64,000 bases of DNA, from NCBI GenBank assembly GCA_025531455.1, contig JAMYHL010000033.1, positions 372,001 through 436,000 on the forward strand, given 5' to 3'. The notes under the pieces were generated by a model, which worked only from the letters and a program-made list of their open reading frames with translations, had not been told where the DNA came from and did no database searches. The DNA comes from Apiotrichum sp. Y4204. Lineage: Eukaryota > Basidiomycota > Tremellomycetes > Trichosporonales > Trichosporonaceae. Both the position numbers and the translations under genes were made by a program. Shown one piece after another: positions 34,501-46,547 of this stretch (the first letter of the stretch is position 1; each line of letters begins with the position of its first letter).

Positions 34501-35051
34501 ATCACTGTGATGAGGGCACGTGTGCCGTCGACATTGACGCGCGCGCACTCCTCCTCTTTCGGCGCACACCATTGCTCGAGGCTCACAGCTGCAAAGTGCA
34601 ATACGCCGTGGAACTCAGTGTGTCTAAGCAGGTCGCGGAGCGCAGAGCCAGTGACGTCCACACGGTGGTATATGACGCCGGGCGGGAGGGTAATCGGCTG
34701 CGGGACAATGTCCGCCGCATGGACAGTGTACTGGAGGGCAACAAGTTTGTCAATCACGGCGTGCGCAAGACTGCCCGCGCCGCCCGTGACGAGCACCGTC
34801 TTGCCGCTCCGGCCTTTGACCTTGCCGAGCCAGTTCTTGACGGGGTTCGGTTTCGGCGCGAGCTGGTCGTTTACTAGATGGTCGTCTGCCCAGTCGCCGT
34901 CGCTCCATGTGTTGGTGCCGAGGCCGCCGGTGCGCGGAGCGGCGTATGTTGGCGTCTCGTTGCGCGGGGAGAAGAGGAAGAAGAGGAGGGGGACGGCGAG
35001 AATGAGGAGGATGAAGCGGTGCCGCCGCAGCGGCCCGAGGAAGAGCACCAT
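31540..35051 (-). CDS. Fusion of an epimerase-like SDR domain with an exostosin (GT47-like) glycosyltransferase domain, type II membrane protein
   Basis: Two exons (35051-31931, 31880-31540; 50-nt intron) give 1153 residues. Residues ~11-30 form a signal anchor (FILLILAVPLLFFLFS), implying Golgi topology. At ~83-420 lies an extended-SDR domain like UDP-sugar 4-epimerases: VLVTGGAGSLAH, HFAAVSLEQ, VNVDGTRALI, LIYGSSVDVYG. The position of the catalytic Tyr of YxxxK reads MIGKTKAR, so Tyr is replaced. A middle region (~450-720) is followed by a Cys-rich knot (CWNDCASPTICIQTGNCRC). The C-terminal ~350 residues are exostosin-like: HVVDNYP, DADLVVLPVYQHC, THDWG, SVMGDWD, ARFCPQPRG, then SPRVNDAIYAGCIPIF across the splice. 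Role: probably polysaccharide or glycoprotein synthesis; substrate unknown. Confidence 0.85.
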
Positions 35052-36952
35052 CGTGTGGAATGCGTGCGAAGGAGATGCTAATTCTTCTTGTTATAATTCG
35101 AGTTGATGAGATTATTGATGAGAAAGTTGGAAGAGAACGTGGGTGATGTGTTACACGTAACCGCCTGGGTTGCTGTGGTGATGGTAGTGTTTGTTGTTGT
35201 TGTTGATACCAGCTGCACTGCACTGGAATGTCGAGCGAGCAAGCAAGCAAAGCAAGCGTGCGTAGTCTGCAGTGCGTTTGGCCGCGTGCAGCAAGTCGAC
35301 AGATGTCGATAGCGTGGATGGAAAATGAGACTGAAAGTGACGAAGAGGACTGAATGGGCGCTATGCTGAAAGCTGAATAGAAAGGGAAATCCACGAGGGC
35401 AAGACTCGCAGAAGCTCAGACACTCTCGTACTCTCAGATCTCAGACACTCTTCGCTTTGCGCGCTTGCGGGATGTCCGAGTAATCACAACTGCCGCCGGC
35501 TGTCGTGGTCAAACAAGGTTGAGGTGGAGAGAAAGGGGAAACACAGTTTTTGGCTGTTGCCGAGTGTGCCGTGGATCGTGGATGATGAACAAACGGTTCA
35601 ACGGCGACGGCGATGTTCCTCTATCCTGTGCTTCCCTGTTTGTAGTCCGAGCTTCCGAGCTTCCGAGACTATGAGTGGGCCGAGGGCCGAGGGCCTGGGT
35701 GGGGCCGGTAATGTCGGTGATGGCGAGCAAGGAAGCGCTAAAAAGGGATTCATGTTCAGCCTCGGGAGGCCGGGAGGACGGGGAGCTGGGAGAGGACATT
35801 GGGGCCCACAGCGCTAAAGCAGCCACTAGGACATTCAGGACAGATGGAGAGGCATGAAAATGTCATGCTGGAAAAAGTGCCTTCCCTCCCTCCTTCCCTT
35901 CCCCATTTCCCTGGGTGGCGTATTTTGTGGGTCAGGAACCCTTCAGGAATCAACTTTAAATAACCTTTGCCCATTAGGTCATTAGTTTGTAGATTCCATT
36001 CTATTCAGGATTTATACTTTTGATCTGCGCTCATTACAGATATTCAGACAGAACATTAGGAAATGCAATGAAATGCAACCGAACCTCATGAAAGGCACTG
36101 AATGAGAACCCGCGGGAACCAGGACGAGATCTCTGCCAGCACACCCCAGCACCCGCGCACTCACAGGCACAGGTCCTATCATCCCATATCAATCCCATCC
36201 TTACGTTACTGGGGCTCTCTCTTCCTTCTGGCGATCTGGCGCACCCCCCACCCAGGAGCTAGGAGAATGTCTTCCCTTTGGGACCAAAAAAATCAATTTC
36301 AAGCTGTCCCGTTTGCGGACATTACTGTCTTCCCTCCTTCCCCTCCCTTCCCCTTTCACTCTTGGCCTCTTGGCTGTATATGCCCTTCCTTGCTCTTTGT
36401 TTTTCTGCCTTCCCTCGCTCCATCTTTTTTATTCTTTTTCCGCATCCATCCCGTCACATCCAGTCATCATCTCCTCCCCTGTACATACGATCAGCGCACG
36501 ATCAGCAGCACCCCGGTACCCCGGCCCTTTGGGACGTGTCATTTTTGTCTTCCCTTCCCTTCCCCTTTGGCCTTTTTGTGCGCCGCCGCCACCACACCCA
36601 TCCCGGCGCACCTGGCGCACCTCTGCCCCTTTTCCCTGTACGCGTCCAGACTGCAGTGGCCAGTTTCTCGGTGTCTTTTGCATCTCTGCATTTCGCATTC
36701 TCCTTCTCTCTTCCATCCTCCTCCTCCGTCTCTGTCCCTCCCCATCCATCCTCCGTTCTCCGTCGCTGTCACTCCTTTAACCGTTCGACAATCCGCGAGA
36801 CGGCCACAACTACCAATAACCGTTCTCTGTCGCAGCCGCCGTTCCGGCTCATACCCCACTCGTTAGCCGCTCTTGATATTGTTGACAACTAGCACATACT
36901 CCCCTTCTCGACTCCGCCTTCCCTTCCCCCCAATCCACTCTCCCTCCCTCCC
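35052..36952. promoter_or_regulatory. Divergent intergenic region between SDR-exostosin and GT71 genes
   Basis: The left part is upstream of the minus-strand fusion gene. The right ~650 bp (36300-36950) is C/T-rich on the plus strand and is the likely leader of the mannosyltransferase gene. ORFs at 36102-36892 are Ser/Pro/Leu low complexity. An A/T-rich patch lies around 35940-36080. Confidence 0.5.
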
Positions 36953-38899
36953 ATGACAGCAGGATACAGCCCCCTCGGGGAGTCGAGGGCAATGCGCGCC
37001 GTGTCGGGCATGCGCATGCGCATCCGGCCACTGCAGCTCCTCCTCCTCCTCGGTGTCGCTTTTGTGATAATCGTGCCCCTAATCGCTGGTTCCGAGCGCC
37101 GCGCACGCGTAGGAAACTACATCTCCGAGAAGACGCTCGGCGGGTACCGCGCGTCGCCTGAGCTCAGCTCACACATTGCCCCGCCGTCGGGCGGTATTCC
37201 GGACGACGAGGACATTCCGCTCACACTCGAGGCACGGCTCAAGTACCTCCTCCAGCGGCCGGCGCTGGACCAGTGGGAGGCTGAGCTGCCCAACCGCCAC
37301 GGCTGCCCGATGTTCACGTATGCGCGCAACACGTACTTTTTCCACGACGGCAAAGACCAGGAGTGGGAGAAGGTCACCAAGGACGACGTGCGGAGGTACA
37401 GGCAGAAGATGGTCGACTACTTCCGCACCCTTGATCGCGAGGGACACCAGAAGCTCGTGTGGGAGCCCAGCATGCAGGCCAACACGCCCGTCGACCAGCG
37501 CCGCGGAATCATCTACACTGGCGGTGAGGGGGTGAGTACATGATGCAGTGGGATGGGCGGTTTCAGCTGCGTGGTTCCAGCTCAGTCTTGGAATGTGTGA
37601 TTGCCATGCCACGGTCACAAAGCGGGACCGAGACTCGCAGCACATCAAACTGGCGCCCGTAGCAGATCTCAGATCTGCATGCCTGGTCTGAGCCCCTCTG
37701 TGCGTCGCACGGGCATCGCTGACGACAGAAAACCCTCAACCGCTTGCGCTTCTCCTTGACGATGCTCCGCAAGGTGATTAAGTCGACGCTCCCTGTCGAG
37801 ATATACTACTTCCCGGGCGAGATGCAGGACCAGAAAGTGCGCGACGAGCTCATCAACGAGTTCCAGGTCGAGCTCATCGAGAGCAAGGCAAAGAAGGGTG
37901 ACGGAAAGTCGTGGCGTGAGTTGGCGTTTTGCGACCTAAACTCATCCATCAGAAATCAAAAATCGGTCCTTCCTCGACTCCAAGTTTACCCAGTTTGTGT
38001 ACATGGACTCTGACAACATCCCTCTGTCGGACCCTGCCGAGCTCTTTGATTCGATCGAGTTTGCGCAGAGCGGCAGTGTCTTCTGGCCGGACCTGAACAA
38101 GGATCACCGTACGTGTGCACGAGATCCGTGGCACCTGGTGACTTAATACTGACGCTGTAGCCGACAACGCTATCTGGCGCGTCCTCGGCCGGACATGTTC
38201 CGATGAGCACTGGCCCGGCGAGTCGGGACAGGTCGTGTATGACAAGAGCGCAAACGACGGCCTCAACCTCGCTGTTCTCCACTTGTCTAACCACATGATG
38301 GACAATACGGACATGTACGGCTTCCTGTCCTACGGCGACAAGGACACTTATGTGAGTGAAAGAGAGATGTTCCAACCCTTTGACTCATCTCTGACTCGCC
38401 CCAGCGCTACTCCTTTTACGCCCTAGGCCTTCCCTACCAGCAACCTCCGCGCATGTTTGCGTCCGTGGGCGGATTCCAGCGGCAAGACGGCACGAGCTCG
38501 CCCGACTACTTTTGTGGACACGCCATGATCCAGTGGGGCCTGACCCCCAAGTCGGCGCGCTACGACACATCATACCACCCCCCGCCGGCGTTTCTGCACA
38601 CGATCCTCACAAAGCACAGGTACGGTCTGCAGCCGGACAAGCTCTTCTCGCACCTGAAGCGGCCCCGCGAGGACGGCATTCTCGACCCGCGCCTCGTGCG
38701 CACGCTGTACGAGTTTACCGGCGACTGCTTCGCCATTACGCTCAAGGGTCCCGACGGGCTGGCCGACTCGCCAAACTCGTTCCTCGACGGGCAGGGCACC
38801 CTCATCGAGCCGATGAGCGACGTCCTCCCGCCGCACGTGTGGGAGGCGCTCCGCGACATGAGCAAGGACATTGCGGGCCTCAACGTTCCCGGAGAGTAG
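36953..38899 (+). CDS. Alpha-mannosyltransferase, GT71/MNN1-like, type II membrane protein
   Basis: Five exons: 36953-37531, 37729-37915, 37953-38108, 38161-38351, 38405-38899; 535 residues. After a short cytosolic tail there is a signal anchor at ~27-46 (LQLLLLLGVAFVIIVPLIAG), so a Golgi glycosyltransferase. GT71 features: RRGIIYTGGEG, KVIKSTLPVEIYYFPGEM, KSFLDSK-like SFLDSKFTQFVYMDSDNIP with the DxD metal-binding motif (DSD), VFWPDL, SGQVVYDKS and the late Cys/His region YFCGHAMIQWGL. Enzymes of this family add alpha-1,3 (or 1,2) mannose to N- or O-glycans and cell-wall mannan. The first intron is long (197 nt) compared with 37-53 nt for the others. The start at 36953 is chosen as the first in-frame ATG; Met at 36992 is an alternative. 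Confidence 0.9.
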
Positions 38900-39601
38900 C
38901 ATCTGTCGTATCGCATCCAGTAGTACATGTCGTGCAGTAATTCCAATTCCAATCTCCATCCATTCATATTTCTATCTATCACACTCGGGTCTCATGCATT
39001 TCTGCAACAACGGCAGCGAAGAACAAATCGTGTTTCGCTGTATGTCACGCCGAACGCGCGGGATGGCGCGGGATGCTCGATCGCAGTGCCTTGAGCATCA
39101 TGACATCCCCGAGTCCGACATCTCGGGCCAAACTTTACCGGCATCGCGCTGTTCGGTAAGCGGCACTCGGTGCTGGAGCTCCGTTCCTGGCCCTGGCAAT
39201 TTTGGCAGTGTTGCGTGAGTCGCGTGCCGTCACATTGGATGCACAGCGGTGGTGTGCGTGCATGTGCGTTTGGGAGTCAGCACCGCCCACCACCGCTGTG
39301 CTCCATGCGCGTTGCAGTTAGTTTCAGCTGCATCCCACCCCTCCGACCGGTGCTGGTCCTCCTCTGTTCGCTCCTCGCTGGCTCATCGGCACACGAGTGA
39401 TCTTAATGCATACGTATTTGATGGTACACGCCGCTAGGAAAACTAGACGGCAGGCCGCGGCCTGTGGATGTATGTGGGGAAATAAACAAATGTATGAGTT
39501 GGGGACGCGACGACCAGCGCGGGCAGCCTCCAGGGCGCCGCGAGTCGCTCCAAATGCTATGCACAGAGACCAACGAGACCCAAATTCAACGCTCACGCTG
39601 C
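38900..39601. other. Intergenic, convergent 3' ends
   Basis: This stretch lies between the GT71 and ferric-reductase stop codons. No ORF or RNA gene stands out. Confidence 0.6.
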
Positions 39602-42123
39602 TTAGATGCCGAAGAACTCGGACTCAAACTCGACGCCGCGGACGGCCGCCTTCTTCCACTCGCTCACGGCCTGGCAGGCGTCGCGCGAGTCGTTGACGAG
39701 GAACTCGGGACCGCAGGCGGCAGCAAACAGGCCGCGCGGGTCGGTGATGGACCGGCCGTGGCGGGCGATCGTCTCGTCCACAATGGTCGAGATGGACGCC
39801 TTGAGATCCGGGCGGCCGCGGTATGCAGAAATGCTCGACATGGGCTCCGTCCAGTCCGTTTGACGCTGGTGGAGAGAGCGAATTGTGCACTGCGAGGGGT
39901 TGCGCGCGAGCCAGTCGGCCTTGGTCTGCTGCGCAGCGCTGGAAGAAGAGCTGAGGTCGGGGCGGATCACGTAGTCGTCACTGGAATTGTTGTAAGCGTA
40001 GAACCCGGTGTCGGCGTGGCCATTGTCACTGCTGTGACCGTTTGATGACGACGGGGCAGAGTGCACATCGACGTGCGCCAGCTCCTCCTTTTCGTTGAAG
40101 CGGACGTGGTTGAGGACAGTCTGGTTGGTGTTGGAACGGGCAAGACGGGGCGCGCCAAGGAGGGTGAGAGGCGAGCTCTTGGGCACACGGGTGACAAATA
40201 TGTGCACGCGAAGGGCGCAGGGAAGCGAAAAGTCAGCGCCCTGGCGACGGCCGTTGAGAGCGTGAGACTCCCAAGCCTTGGCACGGGCGACAAGCGCGTT
40301 GAGAGTGGGCATGAGGGCACGGGCAACCTGCTCGACGCGCACGACCCAAATGAGGTCAATAGTACGGGTGGCAACAACACCGGAAGGAGAGCGCTGAATG
40401 AGATCCTCGGCAACGGAGAGCGAGTGAGTGATACCCGAGCCACCGGCGATAAGGACCACAGACGAGAAAGTAGGCGTAAGGGTGTTGCCGAGACCACCGT
40501 AGGGACCCTCAAGTATGATCTTGCACTGGCGCTTCCAAACACCAGTCTCGGCCTGAGCGTGGGTCGGAGCACCGCCGCTCGAGGCCGTCTCGTACAGACG
40601 CGTCGTCCAGTCACCAGCAGCCTTGACCAGGAGCGTCATGCCGCCAGGGGTGTCGGGCGCGTTGGCAATGGTGAACGGATGGCACTCAGCGGAAAGGAGG
40701 CCGAGGCCCATGATGCGGATACGGACGTGCTGGCCGGCACGCCAGCCGGTCGTAATGCTAGGAATGGTGACAAGAGTGTGGGTAGTACCTCCGAGGGCCT
40801 GAATCTCGGCGCTAGCGACGCGAGTCTTGGCAAAACCGAGGACAACCGAGAAGACGTAGAGGGCACCGGAGACCAACATCCAAGGAGGGCACGAGTCGTG
40901 GTGAAAGTAGAGGCCAATGACGAGCATAAGAATACCAAGCACGTGAGACGCCTTGAAGACACCGTATGCGACACGGCGGATGTAGGGGAGGGACGTGACG
41001 GCGATCAGGCAGATACCGGCAAAGGCAACGTAGCCAGTGATACCGAGCTGGGTCGTAGTCAAAAGCTTGCCGGCCTTGCCCCAAGAGACAAGGTAGCCGA
41101 TCGAGTGGAAGGCACCTGCAAAAAACATGACACGACCCGAGACCTTGTGGATAATACGCAGGTGGTCATAGCTCTTGCCAATAAGCATACCGGGGATGTT
41201 GCCGCGGACACCAAAGGCGATAGCGATTGGTACCTGAGTCATGGCGATAACACCCGAGCGCTTAAAGTTGTACCGGGGACCCCGGGGGATGGGTGATGGG
41301 CTGAGGTCGCACTTCCAGAACATGGCACCGAAGCAGAAGAAGAGGTACAGGGCGACCATGACGAGCATGCGCGTTTCGGCGGCGGTGTAGAAGATGGAGG
41401 GCATGTTGGAAAGGGGTGCGGCAGTCCAGATCCAGCCGAAGGGGAGGCGCGAGGTGAGCTGGCGCGAGTGAGGTGGCGGTGCGAGGTGCGATCGAGCAAT
41501 GTTGGGAATGGAGTCGCCGCAGCACTGATCATCTTTGCGAGCGCGACGACCGTTTGATCCGGGACGGCCGGAGCGGAGGAACCAACCGGTCCACAGGTCA
41601 CCTCCGGCGACGTGACGAGGACCAGCCTCCACGTATGCCATCTTCTCGTTGAGGCCAGACTCGAAAGCGTAGTTTGGACGATTGCGCTCCTTCTTCTCCC
41701 TGTTACGAGGCTGAACAGATGCGTAAAAGCGGGCGAGGAAGCGAGGAAGTGCCATAAGAATGGCAAGGCCCATGACACCTGCGAGAGCGTACATGAGCCA
41801 GTAACCCATGTCAACTGGGCAAGTTTAGCGGGTGGTTCCTTTCCTTTTCAGGCACGAAATGAAAGCTTACCGTTGAGCTCCTCCTGGGCCTTCTTTTCAG
41901 CCATGTACTTTTTCTTCATGTCTTCCTTGCCGCCGGCGGTTGCGTTCTTCTGGCTGGCGGGGTGGTTGCCGGTAACTGATGCTGAGATTGCGGCAACGGT
42001 CTCAGTGGCGAGAGTGTCGAGGACGTTGGTGGCCAGGTTACCAAGGCTCGTGAGGGTGTTGACAATGAGCTTCTCCGTCGGGTCTGCGGCCGCAGCCTGG
42101 ACGACCGTAGTCATTGCGGACAT
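39602..42123 (-). CDS. Ferric/cupric reductase, FRE family (NADPH-dependent flavocytochrome b)
   Basis: Two exons (42123-41871, 41814-39602) give 821 residues. The protein passes electrons from NADPH via FAD and two b hemes to extracellular Fe(III). After an ~85-residue hydrophilic/amphipathic N-terminus come several membrane helices. Heme His pairs sit in RIIHKVSGRVMFFAGAFHS and VFKASHVLG..GLYFHHD. The FAD site is HPFTIANAPD, the NADPH site GPYGG and GGSGITHSLSV, and the C-terminus has ACGPEFLVND. A long hydrophilic Ser/Asn insert (~640-720) lies in the NADPH domain. No classical signal peptide is visible. The plus-strand 411-codon ORF at 40061-41296 is antisense noise. The CCAAT/metal signals of the promoter were not resolved. 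Confidence 0.93.
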
Positions 42124-43200
42124 GTTGGAGGTAAGTGAATGTGGGGGGAAAGAGTGAAGCGGGAGTGCCGATAGGAGGGATGCAGCCAGCGCAGCTGGTG
42201 AGCGGGATCCTGTTACCAAGACACAAGTGTTGGAGGCGACGGTGGCGTCCGGCAGATCCACTGCCGTTGTTTAGTCGCCTAGGGGATGGTGAGTGGATGG
42301 AGTTGAGAGTGTGGAGTGTGGAGTGTCGTAGACCTGATCGAAAAGACTGTCGTTGTTGATTCGTCGGTGGTGCAAAGTACAGCAGAAACAAGTGGGAACA
42401 ACAAAGTACTAGACCTTGCGTGTTTCTTTTAGTCACTCGGAGCGAGAGTTGTACAGCGTCAAGCGATACAAGTTCAGCGAGCAGTGATGTGTGTGGGAGC
42501 AAACAACGACGGTGAGGCGGTAGCGATGTCAGATCGTTGTCGACGACGGCGAGAGGGGTGTGTTTCTTCTGCCAGAGAAGAGTAACGTTGCGCGGCGAGG
42601 GGGGGGGGGGGGGGGATCGGGGGATAGGGGATCGGGGGAGGGGGAATGCTAAAAGAAGGATGATGAGGATAATGAAAGGGGTGTCGTGTGTCGTTGACGA
42701 GAGAGACCAGCTCTTTACGTGTCGACGAGAACAGGGAATGTGCAGGGAAAAGAGATGAGGAGAAGAGAGTGAGAGAGAGAGGGAATGAGAGATGAAGAGA
42801 AAAGCAGTAAAATGGAGGTGGAGACGAAGATGAGAGACGCTGGACGGGCGAGGAGGAGGAGGAGGGGGAGGAGGGGCGCGAGAATGGACAGGAGGAGGGA
42901 CGAGGGACACACAGGGAGTGCAACGCCGCGGGGAACGGGCAGAGGGAGGAAAATGAGAGAGGGACAGAAGCGAGCAGGGGCACGACGCGAAGAGGGACGG
43001 CCCTCGAGCACACAAGGCACACACAAAGGCACAAAAGCAGAGGAAACGCGAATAGAGCACGACGGTGCACCCTGCGAATTGCTCGGGGTTTCTGCCTTGC
43101 TTGCCCTCTGTCCTCTGGCCCTTCATGTCCTCATTCCGTGCACCCTGGCCGTGTCCCCTCCTTTGTTTTTCCCTGAATGTTTCACATTATCACAGGTCGG
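42124..43200 (-). promoter_or_regulatory. Pyrimidine-rich leader/promoter of the ferric reductase gene, with a G17 run
   Basis: In the direction of the gene this region is C/T-rich for ~1 kb; long ORFs in it (for example 42038-43126) are low complexity. A homopolymer of 17 G (plus strand) lies at 42600-42616 and is likely length-variable. Confidence 0.5.
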
Positions 43201-46200
43201 GCGCACACCGATGAAAAATGGGATCCTTTAGCGATCTGTTGCGAGTGGTGCACAGTGCACAATTGCACAACAGTGCAACGCGCGACGGCATGCACGCATG
43301 CATGCGCCAACGGCTGCATGGCTACCCGGCTACGAGCACTGTTCAGCGCGTTCAGCCCCGTGACTCAGTCTCCGGAATGCACGGATAGCGCGTTCTGATG
43401 GGATCCAGTAGCTGGATAGAATTTGTATAATTTGTATCTAGTTGTTGCGCGTGTCGCAGCAGTGAGTGTGTGTGTACGCAGATCTGCATGGGTGTGGATA
43501 TCCACAGATCAGCAGATCAGCAGGCGCAGATCCGGGGATCCGTTTAGTGCGCGCTACGTCCAGCGATCTCTGGCTGCTCTTGCCCCTCCGCGCGCTCTGG
43601 CCCGCTCTGACGACATGGAGCCACGTTGATCGAGAACACGATCACTACAGATACAACGGAAACGACCTGACATAGATTGCTCATTACAACTCTATCTGGT
43701 GGTGCTTTCAGGATGTCTCGGACCATGGACTCTACTGATGGTTCGCTGTTCGCTGATTGCAGAGAATAGAGTGGCGAGAAAAGGACTCATACGCCCGCCC
43801 CCTGTCAGGACGCGTTGGACGAGCTTCCATACCCCGACACGACCCCGGACATGCCGGCAACATTGAGATTGATCAGATGGATGCAAAACGCGCCCCTCGA
43901 CCACTTTCCCAAACGCGTATTCTGCAGACTGCCTCCGACGGCTGGAGGCCTGGAGGTCGCCTCCATCGGCCCATGGCATTCTTTCGGCCAGAGTAGTCTG
44001 TTGGGTGAGGGTGTGTTGCCGCTTGGAAGCACGCAACAGATCTCGCCGCAGCGCCTTGTTTAGCTTGGCTTCGGTTACGATGTTGGTGGTCCTGCCTTGG
44101 CTGCCCGTTCGGACACCGATGGAGGCGAGGCTGCGCATACGATACAGCTTGCTCATCCTCTCATTAGATACAGAACATTGCAGCCGCATCACTCGATGGC
44201 TGCAAGTAATGACCCCAAAGGAAGAGATCAAGACATCAAAGGCCTCGACTCCGACCCCGGTCGGCCACTTGGCACTTGGCAGTCCACCGTATTCCCCCGG
44301 TACCTCAGTGCTTCTGTGTACTGTACCTTTTTTTCTTTGCAATCTTATTTCTGTACAGTGGCCCCACGTCGGCCGAAACGTCTGAACCGTAACGTATACA
44401 AGCAGCGGCGATTGCGCGAAATCCCAGTCGGCGCTGAGCTTCCTTTTCGATTACATGAACAGAACACTACTGAACTTACATCGGCCGGCCCTGATGCCGA
44501 CGAGCGTGGAAGGTTTGCGCCACCTACAGTCACAGTACCCCGGTCCCCATTCCGTCCTGCGTTTTGGAATAAGTTTCGGGGACGGTGTTGCTAAGCCGGG
44601 TCCACCTATCCGAGCTCTGCATCGGTTATGCAGAGTATCCAATTGTCGATACTTCGTACTCAGCTGATGGACTCAAGGCGACGGCGACGGAAGTGGGAGT
44701 CGCAGCAGGCGAATTGACAGACCGAATCAGCGAGTACAGTACTCAACAAGCGGTGGATCGGTGGAGCAAGGGGAGTCACGGGGAATCTCGATTTGGCCTT
44801 CAGAGCCTGGACCCGCGCAGCTGGTGCTATATCGGTTATAAGCTGCGCTGTTTCAGTGACCGTGTTCTGGGTCTGCCTCCCGCTTCCCTGCCAAAACACA
44901 CGCTGTGCAGAACTGATCTGCACATGGAGCGCGGTTATCGGCGGCGCTGGCATACACCACAGGGGCTTATCACAGCTTAGTCGCAATCGAGAGCTGGTTA
45001 GTGCCGAGGTGGTGAAGCATAGATCGATAGATTTGATGAATGGGAATGCGGCTCTGGTCCTGGTTCCGGACGTGTAGCCTTGAATTGCATTCCGGAGCGC
45101 AGCATTCTCCGCCGCTGCGATGCGATTGTCTTCTCCGATCCGACGCATGACATACGTGCAGGCGGCCAGGCGGGGAGCTGGGCCGCTCGCGGTCTGGGCC
45201 TTGCCTCGCCGATTAAGACATGTCGGATACAGTACAGTACATGAAATGTGTGGATCTGATTCAGATGGGGCATAACTGGGAGCTATAAATGGAGTCGACA
45301 GGTGCGCAGGTGGGTCAGAGAGGGTCTATTACGGGCAAAGGACGTTTCGCGGCGGTATGCGCGGTGACTCTAGCTGTACAGCCTGCGGAGCACGAGTCCA
45401 CGGCGCGGACCCACTCTCGGCGCCGCGCGTCGCGCGTCGCGTCATGCAGGGCACGTGTCTCGGACTCGGCAAGACGTGAGACGTGAGACGCAGGGCCGCG
45501 GGTCCAGGGCTGGCCGCGAACGGCCACACCTTTCCCCCCGATCGGAGTGCTCCGCAGCACTGGTGTTAATGACGGATAAGCTTTGAGGGTGTAGGCTTAT
45601 GAAGGTGTGGCATTGCAGCTTGAGGCCTTGGGCCTTGAGGGGCTGCACCTGCATGATACTGGATAAGCGCGTGCGCGCATGCTCTGCACAGCTGCATCGG
45701 TGTGCGATCAGATTATGTTTGGACCAGATTCCAAGCACCACAGCCCAGATACTGTACATACATACGTATCAGATATCGCATCTCGCATACCATACCGACG
45801 CGATCCATGCATGCACGCGCATACCTCCAAGCACCGAGCAACCCTGGCTATCTGGATTATCCATGTATATAGCATCTCGCAATGCGTTGGCGGACGAGCA
45901 CCGCTGCACCGTTGCACCGCTGTACCGCTGTGCGTACCCCCTGTCCCAACCCCTGACTCCTCGAGAGTGCATTGAACTCCGACTCTGTGTGACGCACGGC
46001 CATACATGACTCACTTGCAATGTGCAGGGCCCCAGTGGCCAATGCCCAGGATTCCAGTATCCGGTATGGTGATAGCTACTCGCTGTTCGAGGGCCTGAGG
46101 GTCGTGCATGTGGATGACATCCTGGGCATCAGAGGGGGTACCGTTGCCTCTCTGGATGTGGCTCCCAATGCTGTGTACTCACCAAGAGCTTTACGACCTT

Positions 46201-46345
46201 CCGCAACGTGCTTTTCACGAAGCCGGAAAGTCACTACTGCAATGTACTGACCATCTGACTCTCACCAGCTCTGGACCAATGCATCGTACGCATCGTCGGT
46301 GTTCACTAATGCGTGCTCGCTGTTTTCCCCAAATTCGCCATCCAC
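43201..46345. other. Gene-poor region, no gene seen
   Basis: ORFs such as 43692-44342 (minus) and 44097-44594 (plus) lack recognisable motifs, conserved splice structure or codon bias and overlap each other antisense; I do not accept them as genes. A dense patch of CATGCATG-type sequence lies at about 43288-43305. Confidence 0.5.
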
Positions 46346-46547
46346 TTCACCGATGCCCTTCCCGTTTCACCAATGCTGCTCTTCACCAATGAGCCGCATC
46401 TTTCACCAACAAGTACCTCTTTCACCAATATCTCTTCACCAATAGCGCTTTCACCAACACCTCAAACTTCACCAATGCGGCGCTTTCACCATTGAAACCC
46501 GTATTCTTCACCAATACATTTCTACACCAATACATTCCTTCACCAAT
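46346..46547 (+). promoter_or_regulatory. Array of TTCACCAAT motifs (CCAAT-box cluster)
   Basis: About 13 copies of TTCACCAAT or one-base variants fall in 200 bp, all in the same orientation, for example at 46365, 46382, 46421, 46435, 46468, 46507 and 46539, with spacing of roughly 14-20 bp. Another copy lies near 46920, and a looser one at 46271. ACCAAT is the core of the HAP/NF-Y CCAAT site. The array sits ~570 bp upstream of the MFS transporter. It could be a binding-site cluster or a degenerate minisatellite. Confidence 0.7.

Noticed and set aside
40061..41296. 411-codon plus-strand ORF opposite the ferric reductase
   Set aside because: It is fully antisense to a well supported coding exon and translates to a charged, motif-free sequence; a high-GC shadow frame.
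43692..44342. 216-codon minus-strand ORF with an overlapping 165-codon plus-strand ORF
   Set aside because: Neither shows a family motif, membrane segments or splice-supported extension; their overlap argues for chance.
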